Part shown: positions 42,911-51,366 of the stretch, piece by piece
How the letters are laid out: the number at the start of each line of letters is the position of its first letter
How positions within the stretch are numbered: position 1 is the first letter of the stretch
NCBI RefSeq assembly: GCF_008271695.1
Contig: NZ_VKKY01000002.1
Coordinates: 62,001-126,000 of the forward strand
DNA length: 64,000 bases
From: Rufibacter hautae
GTDB taxonomy: Bacteria > Bacteroidota > Bacteroidia > Cytophagales > Hymenobacteraceae
Direction: 5' to 3'
Made by a program: the position numbers and the translations under genes
Notes under the pieces: model-generated
What the model was told of the DNA's origin: nothing
Databases searched by the model: none
Seen by the model: only the letters and a program-made list of their open reading frames with translations

Positions 42911-43603
42911 TTAACTCAAGATAACGTCTTTGATGAAAAAGTACAGGGGCATGGCGGCAAAGCCAGCCGGTACCACAAAAGAGAAAAACGCCCCGAATTT
43001 CTGAATGGCCGGAGTGTATTTCTTGTGGTTTAAGCCCAGCGTGTGGAAAGAACTGGAGAAGCCATGGTACAAGTGGTAGCCAAGCGCAATCTGGCCCAAT
43101 ACATAGATCAACACATACCACCAGATATGGAAGGACTGCACCACTACTGAGTACAGGTCATCATAGCCGGTGCCTTCAATGTCAATCATGTTCGGCTCCC
43201 CGAAGCGGGCGCGCCAGAAGAAATTGTACAGGTGAATGATCAGGAACACCAGGATAACGGTACCCAACAGACCCATGTTGCGGGAAGACCAGTTGCTGTT
43301 GTCCTGTGGTCTGTTGTAGGCGTAGGCTACGGTTCTCACGCTCTTGTTGCGGCGGGTAAGCACCAGCGCCTCATAGATGTGAAACACAAAACCCAGTACC
43401 AGAACTATTTCCATGGTGCGGATGATAGGGTTAGTGGCCATGAAATGGGAGTAGATGTTGAAGGAAGCTCCTCCATCACCCTTGAACAGCTGCAGGTTGC
43501 CCACCAGGTGCACCACCAAAAAAGAGCAGAGAAACAAACCAGTGACAGCCACCAGAAGTTTGCGGCCTATGCTACTGGAAAACGTTTTAGAAAACCAACT
43601 CAT
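42911..43603 (-). CDS. sdhC: succinate dehydrogenase cytochrome b subunit
   Basis: A 230-aa membrane anchor of the b558 type with five transmembrane helices (about 14-32, 60-80, 107-125, 152-175, 200-220). Conserved histidines in FLVVHLVGNL, VFHIYEA, FLIIHLYNF and GYHLYHGFSS bind two haems. It transfers electrons to menaquinone. It is the first gene of sdhCAB and has a clear promoter at 43658-43688. Confidence 0.95.
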   Translation of the reverse strand: MSWFSKTFSSSIGRKLLVAVTGLFLCSFLVVHLVGNLQLFKGDGGASFNIYSHFMATNPIIRTMEIVLVLGFVFHIYEALVLTRRNKSVRTVAYAYNRPQDNSNWSSRNMGLLGTVILVFLIIHLYNFFWRARFGEPNMIDIEGTGYDDLYSVVVQSFHIWWYVLIYVLGQIALGYHLYHGFSSSFHTLGLNHKKYTPAIQKFGAFFSFVVPAGFAAMPLYFFIKDVILS

Positions 43604-43657
43604 TTTGTTGTGTTAAGGTTGATAAATAAGGTGTGTAAAGGATTGGTTAAATCTGTT

Positions 43658-43688
43658 CAAAGGTACATGCCGCGGCTTTCTCAAGCAA
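43658..43688 (-). promoter_or_regulatory. sdhCAB promoter
   Basis: On the minus strand TTG (43688-43686), 20 bases, then TACCTTTG (43665-43658), a perfect TAnnTTTG. The leader to the sdhC ATG is about 50 bases. Confidence 0.65.
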
Positions 43689-43759
43689 TTGAACTGTCTA
43701 TTTTGATTTATTCTAAATTAAATTCTACTAAGGACGAGATTCAATAATGCAGGCTAGTG

Positions 43760-43795
43760 TTTTTGAACTGTTTTTGGGAAAATGGCTTAAAAACG
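43760..43795. repeat. 36-bp dispersed palindrome, copy 16
   Basis: GTTTTTGAACTGTTTTTG on the left and GGAAAATGGCTTAAAAAC on the right. It is located between two divergent promoters. Confidence 0.75.
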
Positions 43796-43876
43796 GGAAT
43801 AGCGCTTTAGAATTACAACAGTAGAAAGGAGAATTCGTTATAGCCATAAACCTGTACATATATAACCATGGTACAA

Positions 43877-43884
43877 TACATTTG
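43877..43884 (+). promoter_or_regulatory. -7 box for the T9SS type B protein gene
   Basis: TACATTTG, a perfect TAnnTTTG, 66 bases upstream of the ATG at 43951. No clear -33 TTTG. Confidence 0.45.
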
Positions 43885-43950
43885 TTGTAATCATCCATGG
43901 TCAATTTAGAGATTCTTCTATCTTTGTTTTTGCATGCAAACCGCTACTAT

Positions 43951-46716
43951 ATGCCTCTAATTTTACAAAAAGTAAGGGCCTTCCTGTTTTTGTTGTGTGG
44001 GCTGTTCCTTTTCTCTTTATTTTCTTCACATCAGGCGCAGGCTACCCACTTACGCGCCGGGAACATATACGTGAAAAGTGATACCACCGCCGGTCAAAAT
44101 CCCCTGCGTTTTTTCTTTACGTTGATTACCTACAGTGTGGCACCGCCGCCATTTGAGGATCTGGAAGCCACTCTTTATTTTGGAGACTGTACAAGCCAGC
44201 GGGTGCCCCGGGAGTCCAGAACGTTGATTGCCCCGGGAGGCGCTTGTGGCCAGAACAATACCTTCGTAAACGTCTACCGTTTTGAGCACATTTACTCCGG
44301 GCCAGGGACTTTCACGGTGACTTTTGTGGGGGAGAACCGCAACGGGGGCGTCGTAAACATTTCTTCCTCGGTACAGCAGACGTTCTTTTTGCAGAGCACC
44401 CTCACTGTTGACCCTTTCCTAGGAATCAACCGCTCCCCGATCTTACAGTCTATCCCTGTGGATGTGGCCGCCCGGAACAAGATTTTCGTGCATAACCCGG
44501 CCGCCTATGACCCAGACGGAGACAGTCTTTCTTTCAGATTCCTGGAGCCAAGGATCTCCAACGGCAGTGATGCCTGCGGAAATCCCCTGGGCAGAACCGC
44601 TCCCGGTTACCGCGGATTGGAGAATTTTTTGGGGCCAGCCCTTCCCGGAGGACCAGCCGGTTTCAGTTTTGATGTAAGAACCGGGCAATTGACCTGGAAT
44701 ACACCCAATGTGATTGGGGAGTTTAACATCGCGTTTGCGGTGGAGGAGTGGCGCAACGGGCGTCTTATTGGGCAGGTGATCCGGGATATGCAGATCAATG
44801 TGAAGGAAGATCCTAACCAGCCTCCGGTCCTCATTATTCCCAAGGATACCTGTATTGTGGCGGGAACCTTCCTGCGGGCCACCATCAAAGCCAGAGACCC
44901 CGATAAGGACCCGGTGGTTATCTCCGCTATAGGGAGCATTCTGCCTCCTGCCTCCAACAAGGCATCCTTCCCCAGGCTGAATGACTCAACCCACACGTTT
45001 AATTGGCAGACTTCCTGCTTGGACGTGCGCAGGGAGCCTTACCAGGTGGTGTTCAGGGCAGAAGACAAGCCAACCGATTGTAGGCTGGTGTTAGTAGATC
45101 TCCAGCCCTGGCGAGTCACCGTAGTGGGGCCGCCTCCGGTCTTGGTGAGCGCAGTGCCGCAGTCAAGCAGTAGCATCAGGTTAAACTGGAATGCCTACAC
45201 TTGTCCCAATGCCACCATCATGTACATCTACCGCAAAGAGGGGCCTTCTGACTTTGTGCCTGATGCCTGCGAAACCGGTATCCCAGCATCTGCCGGTTAT
45301 ACCAGAATAGGGCAGGTCAGTGCCGGGATTACCACTTTTCTGGATAACAACAACGGTCAAGGACTGGAGCGCAACAAAACGTACTGTTACCGGATTTATG
45401 CAGAGTTTCCGCAACCAAGCGGAGGTGAAAGCATCGCCTCCAACGAAGTCTGCGCCACGCTGGAATCTATTTCGCTCACTAAAGTTAGCGTAACAGAAAC
45501 CAGCACCACCACCGGGAAGATGCGGGTGGAATGGAGCAAGCCAAGACCAGCTAACGTAGCCCAGCTAACCGCGCCGTTCCGTTACCGCTTGTTGCGCGTT
45601 CCGGGCCAGAACCGTAGCGCTACCGCTGCCTTCGTACCGGTGACCGGCTATAACTTCACTAGCTTGAACGATACGGTCTTCACCGACAATAACCTGAACA
45701 CCCAGGACACCTCCTATACCTACAAAGTGGAGTTCTACCACTCAGGAACAGTGGGCAGCCCAACCGTTATGGTAGACTCTTCCACGGCTTCCAGCGTCTA
45801 TTTGACCGGACGGGCCAATGGGCCAACCATGGAACTGAACTGGACTTACAATGTGCCCTGGAACAATGCCAGCACCGCTGGCGACCAGAAATGGCACGTG
45901 ATCTTCATGGACCAGAACGGAGGCAGAAACTTTGTGCGCTATGACAGCGTGCAGGCGACGGCCACCTCTGGAACGTATTCCAGAAGTGTGCCTTTGGAAC
46001 CTGGCAGGCAGTATAGAGTCTATGTGCAGACGGAAGGATCCTTCGAGAACCCGTTCCTGCCAGACCCTATCCTCAACAACAGCCAGGAAGTGATCATCAA
46101 CCGGTTGTGCGTGCCGGTGCTGGCCATTGACCCGCTGGTGTGCGATGAGAACTTCGTGCCAAACGGACCGCCTTTCTCCAATACGCTCACCTGGTCTTTA
46201 CCACCTGGCTGTGATGCCGCGGCCATTGACTTCTATACGCTGTATTACCGTGAAACCGAGGAAGGCGATTTCGTGAAGTTGGCCACGGTAGACAATACCA
46301 ATCTGGCGGTGTACCAATACATCCACCAGAACCTGCTTTCGTACGCCGGGTGCTACGTGGTAACTGCCACTGATATGAATGGCGTGGAAGGAGAGCAGAG
46401 CAACATCGTCTGCAAAGACAACTGTATCATCTTCTCGCTGCCAAACATCTTCACGCCAAACGCTGACGGCAAGAACGATGTCTTTACGCCTAAGCAGGGG
46501 GCAACCTTTATTAGAAGGGCTACTTTACGGGTGTTCAACCGGTGGGGCAACAAGGTGTATGAAAGCACCGGAGACCCGGGCCTGAACTGGCGCGGCGTAG
46601 ACAACGGCGGGAAAGCCCTCTCTGAAGGCACCTACTACTACCAGGTGGAGGTAGAGTTCTTCGGCCTCAAGCCCGATGTCAGGAATTACAAAGGCTGGGT
46701 GGAAATCGTCCGGTAG
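43951..46716 (+). CDS. large secreted protein with T9SS type B sorting domain
   Basis: A 921-aa exported protein from the ATG at 43951. A signal peptide (PLILQKVRAFLFLLCGLFLF, then SHQAQA) precedes an N-terminal adhesin-like region (ATHLRAGNIYVKSD onward), cadherin-like and fibronectin type III-like beta domains (about 290-620, for example RLNWNAYTCPNATIMYIYRK), and a gliding-motility-associated C-terminal domain (NIFTPNADGKNDVFTPKQ, then VFNRWGNKVYES and GTYYYQVEVEF). That domain directs export through the type IX secretion system. It is probably a cell-surface or matrix protein; the ligand is unknown. The longer frame from 43897 has no signal peptide at its start. Confidence 0.88.
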   Translation: MPLILQKVRAFLFLLCGLFLFSLFSSHQAQATHLRAGNIYVKSDTTAGQNPLRFFFTLITYSVAPPPFEDLEATLYFGDCTSQRVPRESRTLIAPGGACGQNNTFVNVYRFEHIYSGPGTFTVTFVGENRNGGVVNISSSVQQTFFLQSTLTVDPFLGINRSPILQSIPVDVAARNKIFVHNPAAYDPDGDSLSFRFLEPRISNGSDACGNPLGRTAPGYRGLENFLGPALPGGPAGFSFDVRTGQLTWNTPNVIGEFNIAFAVEEWRNGRLIGQVIRDMQINVKEDPNQPPVLIIPKDTCIVAGTFLRATIKARDPDKDPVVISAIGSILPPASNKASFPRLNDSTHTFNWQTSCLDVRREPYQVVFRAEDKPTDCRLVLVDLQPWRVTVVGPPPVLVSAVPQSSSSIRLNWNAYTCPNATIMYIYRKEGPSDFVPDACETGIPASAGYTRIGQVSAGITTFLDNNNGQGLERNKTYCYRIYAEFPQPSGGESIASNEVCATLESISLTKVSVTETSTTTGKMRVEWSKPRPANVAQLTAPFRYRLLRVPGQNRSATAAFVPVTGYNFTSLNDTVFTDNNLNTQDTSYTYKVEFYHSGTVGSPTVMVDSSTASSVYLTGRANGPTMELNWTYNVPWNNASTAGDQKWHVIFMDQNGGRNFVRYDSVQATATSGTYSRSVPLEPGRQYRVYVQTEGSFENPFLPDPILNNSQEVIINRLCVPVLAIDPLVCDENFVPNGPPFSNTLTWSLPPGCDAAAIDFYTLYYRETEEGDFVKLATVDNTNLAVYQYIHQNLLSYAGCYVVTATDMNGVEGEQSNIVCKDNCIIFSLPNIFTPNADGKNDVFTPKQGATFIRRATLRVFNRWGNKVYESTGDPGLNWRGVDNGGKALSEGTYYYQVEVEFFGLKPDVRNYKGWVEIVR

Positions 46717-46744
46717 TATCCAAATTTTCGTAAGTGGTTTAAAG

Positions 46745-46778
46745 AATGGTGCCTGTTCTCACAATGGGCACCATTTTT
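46745..46778 (+). terminator. terminator after the T9SS protein gene
   Basis: AATGGTGCC (46745-46753) and GGCACCATT (46767-46775) form a 9-bp stem followed by a T run. The fabD -7 box begins two bases after it. Confidence 0.85.
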
Positions 46779-46779
46779 A

Positions 46780-46787
46780 TATCTTTG
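46780..46787 (+). promoter_or_regulatory. fabD -7 box
   Basis: TATCTTTG, a perfect TAnnTTTG. The expected transcript start is near 46794, with a 70-base leader that contains a 36-bp palindrome copy. Confidence 0.5.
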
Positions 46788-46812
46788 CGATCACCAAAAA
46801 TCTAAACCACCG

Positions 46813-46848
46813 GTTTTAGGGTTGTTTTGCAGAAAACGGGCCTAAAAC
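46813..46848. repeat. 36-bp dispersed palindrome, copy 17, in fabD leader
   Basis: GTTTTAGGGTTGTTTTGC on the left and AGAAAACGGGCCTAAAAC on the right, one of the best copies. It would be part of the fabD 5' leader and could fold there, ending 17 bases before the ATG. Confidence 0.75.
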
Positions 46849-46865
46849 AATATAACACGCAACGC

Positions 46866-47741
46866 ATGAAAGCATATGTATTCCCGGGCCAGGGCGCTCA
46901 GTTTGTGGGCATGGGCAAAGACCTGTATGAGCAACACCAGGCCGCCAAAGACCTTTTTGAACGCGCCAACGAGATCCTGGGCTTCCGCATCACCGATATC
47001 ATGTTCTCCGGCACCGATGAAGAACTAAAGCAAACCAAAGTAACCCAGCCAGCTATTTTCCTGCATTCCGTGATTCAGGCGGCCGTGGCGCAGGACTTCG
47101 CCCCAGAGATGGTAGCGGGGCACTCCTTGGGAGAGTTATCGGCGTTGGTGGCCAACAAAGTGCTGGCCTTTGAAGATGCGTTACGGTTGGTGTCTGCCAG
47201 AGCGTTGGCCATGCAGGCGGCCTGTGAGGAGCAGCCCTCTACCATGGCTGCTATTTTAGGCCTGGAAGACGAAAAAGTAGAGCAAATCTGCGCCGAGGTC
47301 AATGATGTAGTAGTGGCGGCAAACTATAACTGCCCAGGCCAGCTGGTGATCTCGGGAACCATTGCCGGCGTGGAAGAAGCTTGTGAGCGCATGAAGGCCG
47401 CCGGTGCCAAACGCGCCCTCATTCTGCCGGTAGGCGGAGCTTTCCACTCACCGTTGATGAAATCGGCCGAGGCCGAATTGGAAAAGGCCATCATGCAGAC
47501 CGAGTTCAAGCATGGCATTTGCCCGGTGTACCAGAACGTGGATGCCAGACCGCACACAGACCCCCAGGAAATTCAGCAGAACCTGATCAAGCAGCTGACG
47601 GCGCCCGTACGCTGGACCCAGTCTGTGCAGCAAATGATCGCTGATGGCGCTACCTTCTTTATTGAGTGCGGCCCGGGCAAGGTGTTGCAAGGCCTGGTGA
47701 AGAAGATTGACAAGACGGCAGAGGTAGGACAGGTAAGCTAG
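46866..47741 (+). CDS. fabD: malonyl-CoA:ACP transacylase
   Basis: A 291-aa enzyme that loads malonyl groups onto acyl carrier protein for fatty acid synthesis. It has FPGQGAQFVGMGKDL at the N-terminus, the nucleophile elbow GHSLGEL (about residues 85-91), and GAFHSPLM with the catalytic His. The open frame extends 13 codons upstream to 46827 through the palindrome, but the ATG at 46866 gives the classical start MKAYVFPGQGAQ. It is followed after 39 bases by a sugar dehydratase gene. Confidence 0.96.
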   Translation: MKAYVFPGQGAQFVGMGKDLYEQHQAAKDLFERANEILGFRITDIMFSGTDEELKQTKVTQPAIFLHSVIQAAVAQDFAPEMVAGHSLGELSALVANKVLAFEDALRLVSARALAMQAACEEQPSTMAAILGLEDEKVEQICAEVNDVVVAANYNCPGQLVISGTIAGVEEACERMKAAGAKRALILPVGGAFHSPLMKSAEAELEKAIMQTEFKHGICPVYQNVDARPHTDPQEIQQNLIKQLTAPVRWTQSVQQMIADGATFFIECGPGKVLQGLVKKIDKTAEVGQVS

Positions 47742-47780
47742 TCCCTAGAAGTACAATCTGCCAAAATCAAGATCAAGAAG

Positions 47781-49685
47781 ATGGGGCACATGCAACAGCT
47801 TTTCAAGCAGAAAATGCCTAAGCAATTAGTGTTTGGGGTGGACATCTGTTTATGTGCCCTGTCTTTTTTCATGGCGTACCTGCTACGCTTTAACTTTGAC
47901 CTCCGGAAGTACACAGAGCTGTCTGTAACGCAGATGCTGCCCATTGTGCTGGCCGTGAGGGCCATTGCCTTCTATTACGGAAGAACCTACGCCGGCATTA
48001 TCCGCTACACCAGCCTGAACGACCTCCGCAAGCTGTTCGTCGCCCTGACGGCTAGCTCCTTCGTGCTGGTGATGGCGCAATTGGTGTACAACAAAATCCT
48101 GGGGTACCAGAACTTTATTCCCATCTCGGTTCTGCTCATTGATTATTTAGGTTGTATTCTGGCACTGTCGCTGTTCAGGGGATGGGCCAAGATCGTGCAT
48201 TATGAATGGAACCACGCCAACACCCACAAAGTAAACGTGGCCATTTTCGGGGCTGGGGAAGTGGGAAGCACCACTCTTCAGACTCTGCAGCAGGACATGG
48301 GCACCTATTACCATTTCGCCTCTTTTCTGGACGACGACCCTAAAAAGCAGAACTTGGTAATCAACGGGGTAACCATTCAGCGGCCCGCTGAGGATCTGGT
48401 GGCGCAATTGAGGGCTTTGCAGATTGACTTGCTTATCGTGGCCGTGCAGCATCTGCCTATGAATCGCAGAAGGCAATTGGTGGAGGCTTGTCTTAACGCC
48501 GGAGTGCAGGTACTGGTGGTGCCGCCGGTCTATAAATGGATCAACGGTGAGCTCAGCTTTAAGCAGATCAGGGAAGTGCGCATTGAAGATGTTTTGGGTC
48601 GGCCCACCGCCGAGATAGACTCCCCGTTGCTGCACAATGAACTGCAGAACCGGACCATTCTGGTCACCGGCGCCGCGGGTTCCATCGGGAGCGAATTGGT
48701 GCGGCAACTGATCAAATTCAAACCGAAGCAACTCATTTTATTAGACCAGGCCGAATCTTCGCTCTATGACCTGGAACTGGAACTAACCGAGCTGTACGTG
48801 AAGCTGAACTTTGAGGTGGTGCTGGGCGATATCTGCAACAAGGCCCGGGTGGAGGCGATTTTCCGCCATTTCAAACCGGAGATTGTCTTCCATTGCGCCG
48901 CTTACAAGCACGTGCCTGTCATTGAAGAGAACCCCACGGAGTCGCTCAATACCAATATTCTGGGCACCAAAGTACTGGCCGATCTGGCGGTGAAATACCA
49001 GGCGCTGAAATTTGTGTTACTCTCCACGGACAAAGCGGTGAACCCCACCAGCGTGATGGGGGCCTCCAAGCGCCTATGCGAGATGTACGTGCAGGCCATG
49101 GACCATTACCTCCGCGATTCGGGAAACAAACAAACCCGCTTTATCACCACCCGGTTTGGGAACGTACTGGGCAGCACCGGCTCGGTAATCCCGCGTTTCC
49201 GGAAGCAGATTGAAGAGGGCGGACCCGTTACGGTCACCCACCCCGATATTTCCCGTTATTTCATGTCCATCAGGGAAGCCTGCCAGTTGGTGTTGGAGGC
49301 ATCCGCCATGGGTACCGGCGGAGAGATCTATATCTTTGACATGGGCGACTCTATTAAGATCGTGGACCTGGCCAAAAAGATGATCAAGCTGTCTGGCCTG
49401 ACCTTGGGGAAGGACATCCAGTTGGTGTATACCGGTTTACGCCCCGGCGAGAAACTGGAGGAAGAGCTCTTCCATGAACATGAATCGGTGCAAAGCACGG
49501 CGCATCCTAAAATCAGCCTGGCCAACGTGCAAACGCCGCAAAGCGAGAAAGTGCTTCAGGAGATACAGTTGCTCATTAACTTATTTAACTCCCAGAACAA
49601 CGTGGCTGTCATTAAAAAGATGAAGCAACTGGTACCGGAATACGTGAGCCAAAACTCCATTTACCAGAAATTTGATAGACCTTAA
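47781..49685 (+). CDS. membrane-bound nucleotide-sugar 4,6-dehydratase (CapD/WbpM/PglF family)
   Basis: A 634-aa protein with four N-terminal transmembrane helices (about 13-140), a first Rossmann domain (AIFGAGEVGSTTLQTL, about 154-169) and the catalytic short-chain dehydrogenase domain (VTGAAGSIGSELVRQL, about 294-309). FHCAAYKHVPVIEENP and STDKAVNPTSVMGASKR carry the catalytic residues. It converts UDP-GlcNAc or a similar sugar to a 4-keto-6-deoxy form for capsule, LPS or glycoprotein glycans. The start may be at codon 1 or 4 (47781 or 47790). Confidence 0.92.
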   Translation: MGHMQQLFKQKMPKQLVFGVDICLCALSFFMAYLLRFNFDLRKYTELSVTQMLPIVLAVRAIAFYYGRTYAGIIRYTSLNDLRKLFVALTASSFVLVMAQLVYNKILGYQNFIPISVLLIDYLGCILALSLFRGWAKIVHYEWNHANTHKVNVAIFGAGEVGSTTLQTLQQDMGTYYHFASFLDDDPKKQNLVINGVTIQRPAEDLVAQLRALQIDLLIVAVQHLPMNRRRQLVEACLNAGVQVLVVPPVYKWINGELSFKQIREVRIEDVLGRPTAEIDSPLLHNELQNRTILVTGAAGSIGSELVRQLIKFKPKQLILLDQAESSLYDLELELTELYVKLNFEVVLGDICNKARVEAIFRHFKPEIVFHCAAYKHVPVIEENPTESLNTNILGTKVLADLAVKYQALKFVLLSTDKAVNPTSVMGASKRLCEMYVQAMDHYLRDSGNKQTRFITTRFGNVLGSTGSVIPRFRKQIEEGGPVTVTHPDISRYFMSIREACQLVLEASAMGTGGEIYIFDMGDSIKIVDLAKKMIKLSGLTLGKDIQLVYTGLRPGEKLEEELFHEHESVQSTAHPKISLANVQTPQSEKVLQEIQLLINLFNSQNNVAVIKKMKQLVPEYVSQNSIYQKFDRP

Positions 49686-49700
49686 GGTGCTTTAAAAGGG

Positions 49701-49924
49701 GTGCTAATTAATTAATGTGCTGATGTGCTATTCTTGAATTTGCATGTAGCACTAACTTCCTCTACTCTGTTTTTGCCCTGATTTTCCGATACTAGCTTCA
49801 AAACGCTTTTTTAATCTTGCGTTGATCTAGACTTTCAGGTTTTCTGTCTAAAATCCGCCTCTCGATCACTGATCGTCACCTTACCTAATTAGCAAATCAG
49901 CACATTATCCAATTAGCACATTAG
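49701..49924. repeat. inverted word-repeat pair between sugar dehydratase and folK
   Basis: The left arm (49701-49730) repeats GTGCTAATTAATTAATGTGC and TGATGTGCT; the right arm (49886-49924) repeats AATTAGCAAATCAGCACATT and CCAATTAGCACATTA. They are inverted, with a spacer of about 155 bases that contains a 36-bp palindrome copy. The right arm covers the folK stop codon (49921). Confidence 0.75.
49769..49804. repeat. 36-bp dispersed palindrome, copy 18
   Basis: GTTTTTGCCCTGATTTTCC on the left and TAGCTTCAAAAC on the right. It sits inside the spacer of the word-repeat pair. Confidence 0.75.
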
Positions 49925-50403
49925 GAGACCGGTTTCACTTCCAACTCATCGGGGCATTCCTCCAAGAGGTCTTTGATGGTCTTGTGGAGGACTGGGTGCG
50001 TAAAATCAGGAGCTACCTCGGCGAGGGGAGCCAAGGTGAACCTGCGCAGGTGGAGTTGGGGGTGGGGAAGGTGCAGTTCCGGGGTGTTGATCACATTTTG
50101 GCCGTAGAACAGCAAATCAATGTCAATGACCCGGGCACCCCAGCGCTCTTTCCTGATTCGGCCCAGTTCCTGTTCTATGCGCTGGGTTAAGGCCAGCACC
50201 ACTCTTGGCGAAAAACCAGTGTTGAAGACCAGCACCTGATTCAGGAAAGCAGGTTGGTCTTCCAGGCCCCAGGCGGCTGTTTCGTAAAGCTTCGATTTTT
50301 GAGCCGTTTTCCCGAAAAGCGCTTCTAAACGGGTTGCCGCTTCTGATAAATAGAAAACCCGGTCGCCCAGGTTGCTGCCCAACAGCAGAAACAATGGAGT
50401 CAT
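49921..50403 (-). CDS. folK: 2-amino-4-hydroxy-6-hydroxymethyldihydropteridine diphosphokinase
   Basis: A 160-aa HPPK enzyme of folate synthesis. It has LLLGSNLGDR at the N-terminus, YETAAWGLEDQPAFLNQVLV (about 40-59) and the signature RWGARVIDIDLLFYG (about 86-100). The start ATG overlaps the stop of the upstream hydrolase gene (TAATG), so the two are coupled. A 36-bp palindrome copy lies in the coding region at 50295-50330, encoding RLEALFGKTAQKS, which aligns with the ordinary family sequence rather than an insertion. Confidence 0.96.
   Translation of the reverse strand: MTPLFLLLGSNLGDRVFYLSEAATRLEALFGKTAQKSKLYETAAWGLEDQPAFLNQVLVFNTGFSPRVVLALTQRIEQELGRIRKERWGARVIDIDLLFYGQNVINTPELHLPHPQLHLRRFTLAPLAEVAPDFTHPVLHKTIKDLLEECPDELEVKPVS
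50295..50330. repeat. 36-bp dispersed palindrome inside folK
   Basis: ATTTTTGAGCCGTTTTCCC on the left and GAAAAGCGCTTCTAAAC on the right. The match to the family is strong at both ends and in the centre although it is fully coding. Confidence 0.65.
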
Positions 50404-51260
50404 TACAGCCGGTCTAGCGTGGTCTGGAAAAATTGAATGGTTTTATCGGCGGCGGCTTTGGCCAGCCCCGGCAACTCAGGCTGTTCATAGGGGTGACGTC
50501 CCCCGAAGGAATGGTCCCCCTCTGGCAGCAGGTGAAGCTCCGCGAAGGGATTCAGGGCGTGGAGGGTGTGCGCCATCTGCACGGGCAGGGTCTCGTCCTG
50601 CTCGCCATGCAGGATCAGCAACGGAATCTGCAGCTTCTCCACGGCATTGGGGATGTCCAGCCGGTTGCGGTTGGCCTGGTAATTCTCTACCAACTGGTAA
50701 TACAAAGGCATCTGCTGGCCGGTGCGCACGTTAGGAATGTATTGCACGCCATCGCGTTTCCAGCGTTCCATGACCTCCGGTGACCAGCGCTGGTCAATGT
50801 CACTGATGGCAGACCAGGTGGCCACGCCCGTTACCTCGGCGGCCTCGGCGGCCTTCAGCAGCACCAATCCGCCTCCGCGGCTGTGCCCAATCAAGAAGAT
50901 ATAGTCTGCCTCCATTTCCTGGGCTGGGATCTCGGCGGGATTGTTTTTCAGGTATGCCAGCAGGGTACCCACATCGTCCAGCTCAATGCAGAAGTTGTTG
51001 TTCCCAAAGGCCTCCAGGTTGGTGAGATCATCGCCGTACGGCTCCACGCCGTTGTGCGAGAGGTTAAGTTTCACAAACACAAAGCCATGGTGGGCAAAGT
51101 AGTCGGCGAGGAGGTTGAAATGGCCCCAATCCTTGAATCCTTTGAAACCGTGCACGAACACCACCACGGGTTTGGCCTGTCCGTCTGGGAGCCAGCGGGC
51201 ATCTACGGCGAAGTCGCGGCCGTGGGCCGAGGAGAGCAAAAAGTCTTTGCGAAGTATCAT
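50403..51260 (-). CDS. alpha/beta hydrolase (dienelactone-hydrolase-like)
   Basis: A 285-aa cytoplasmic hydrolase from the ATG near 51260. It has VVVFVHGFKGFKDW (oxyanion loop, about 31-44), the nucleophile elbow IGHSRGGG (about 122-129), the acid in LILHGEQDETLP (about 228-239) and the histidine in LLPEGDHSFGG. The open frame extends to 51479, but that part overlaps the divergent polyprenyl synthase gene and has no family resemblance. The substrate is unknown. It is coupled to folK by a TAATG overlap. Confidence 0.88.
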   Translation of the reverse strand: MILRKDFLLSSAHGRDFAVDARWLPDGQAKPVVVFVHGFKGFKDWGHFNLLADYFAHHGFVFVKLNLSHNGVEPYGDDLTNLEAFGNNNFCIELDDVGTLLAYLKNNPAEIPAQEMEADYIFLIGHSRGGGLVLLKAAEAAEVTGVATWSAISDIDQRWSPEVMERWKRDGVQYIPNVRTGQQMPLYYQLVENYQANRNRLDIPNAVEKLQIPLLILHGEQDETLPVQMAHTLHALNPFAELHLLPEGDHSFGGRHPYEQPELPGLAKAAADKTIQFFQTTLDRL

Positions 51261-51366
51261 GGGCAACAATATCTGAAAAAGGCGACGAAGTAACACCTGA
51301 ATAACGGCAAATCCAAACCCAGCGTTTGCTTCTGAGGGCGCCGCCTCGTAATATTGCGCCCGAGAG

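Larger units (their letters stand above)
43604..43950. other. 347-base divergent spacer between sdhC and the T9SS protein
   Basis: No gene. It contains the sdhC promoter, a 36-bp palindrome (43760-43795) and a -7 box TACATTTG (43877-43884) for the gene on the right. The frame upstream of 43951 is open to 43897 but lacks a signal peptide start. Confidence 0.65.
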
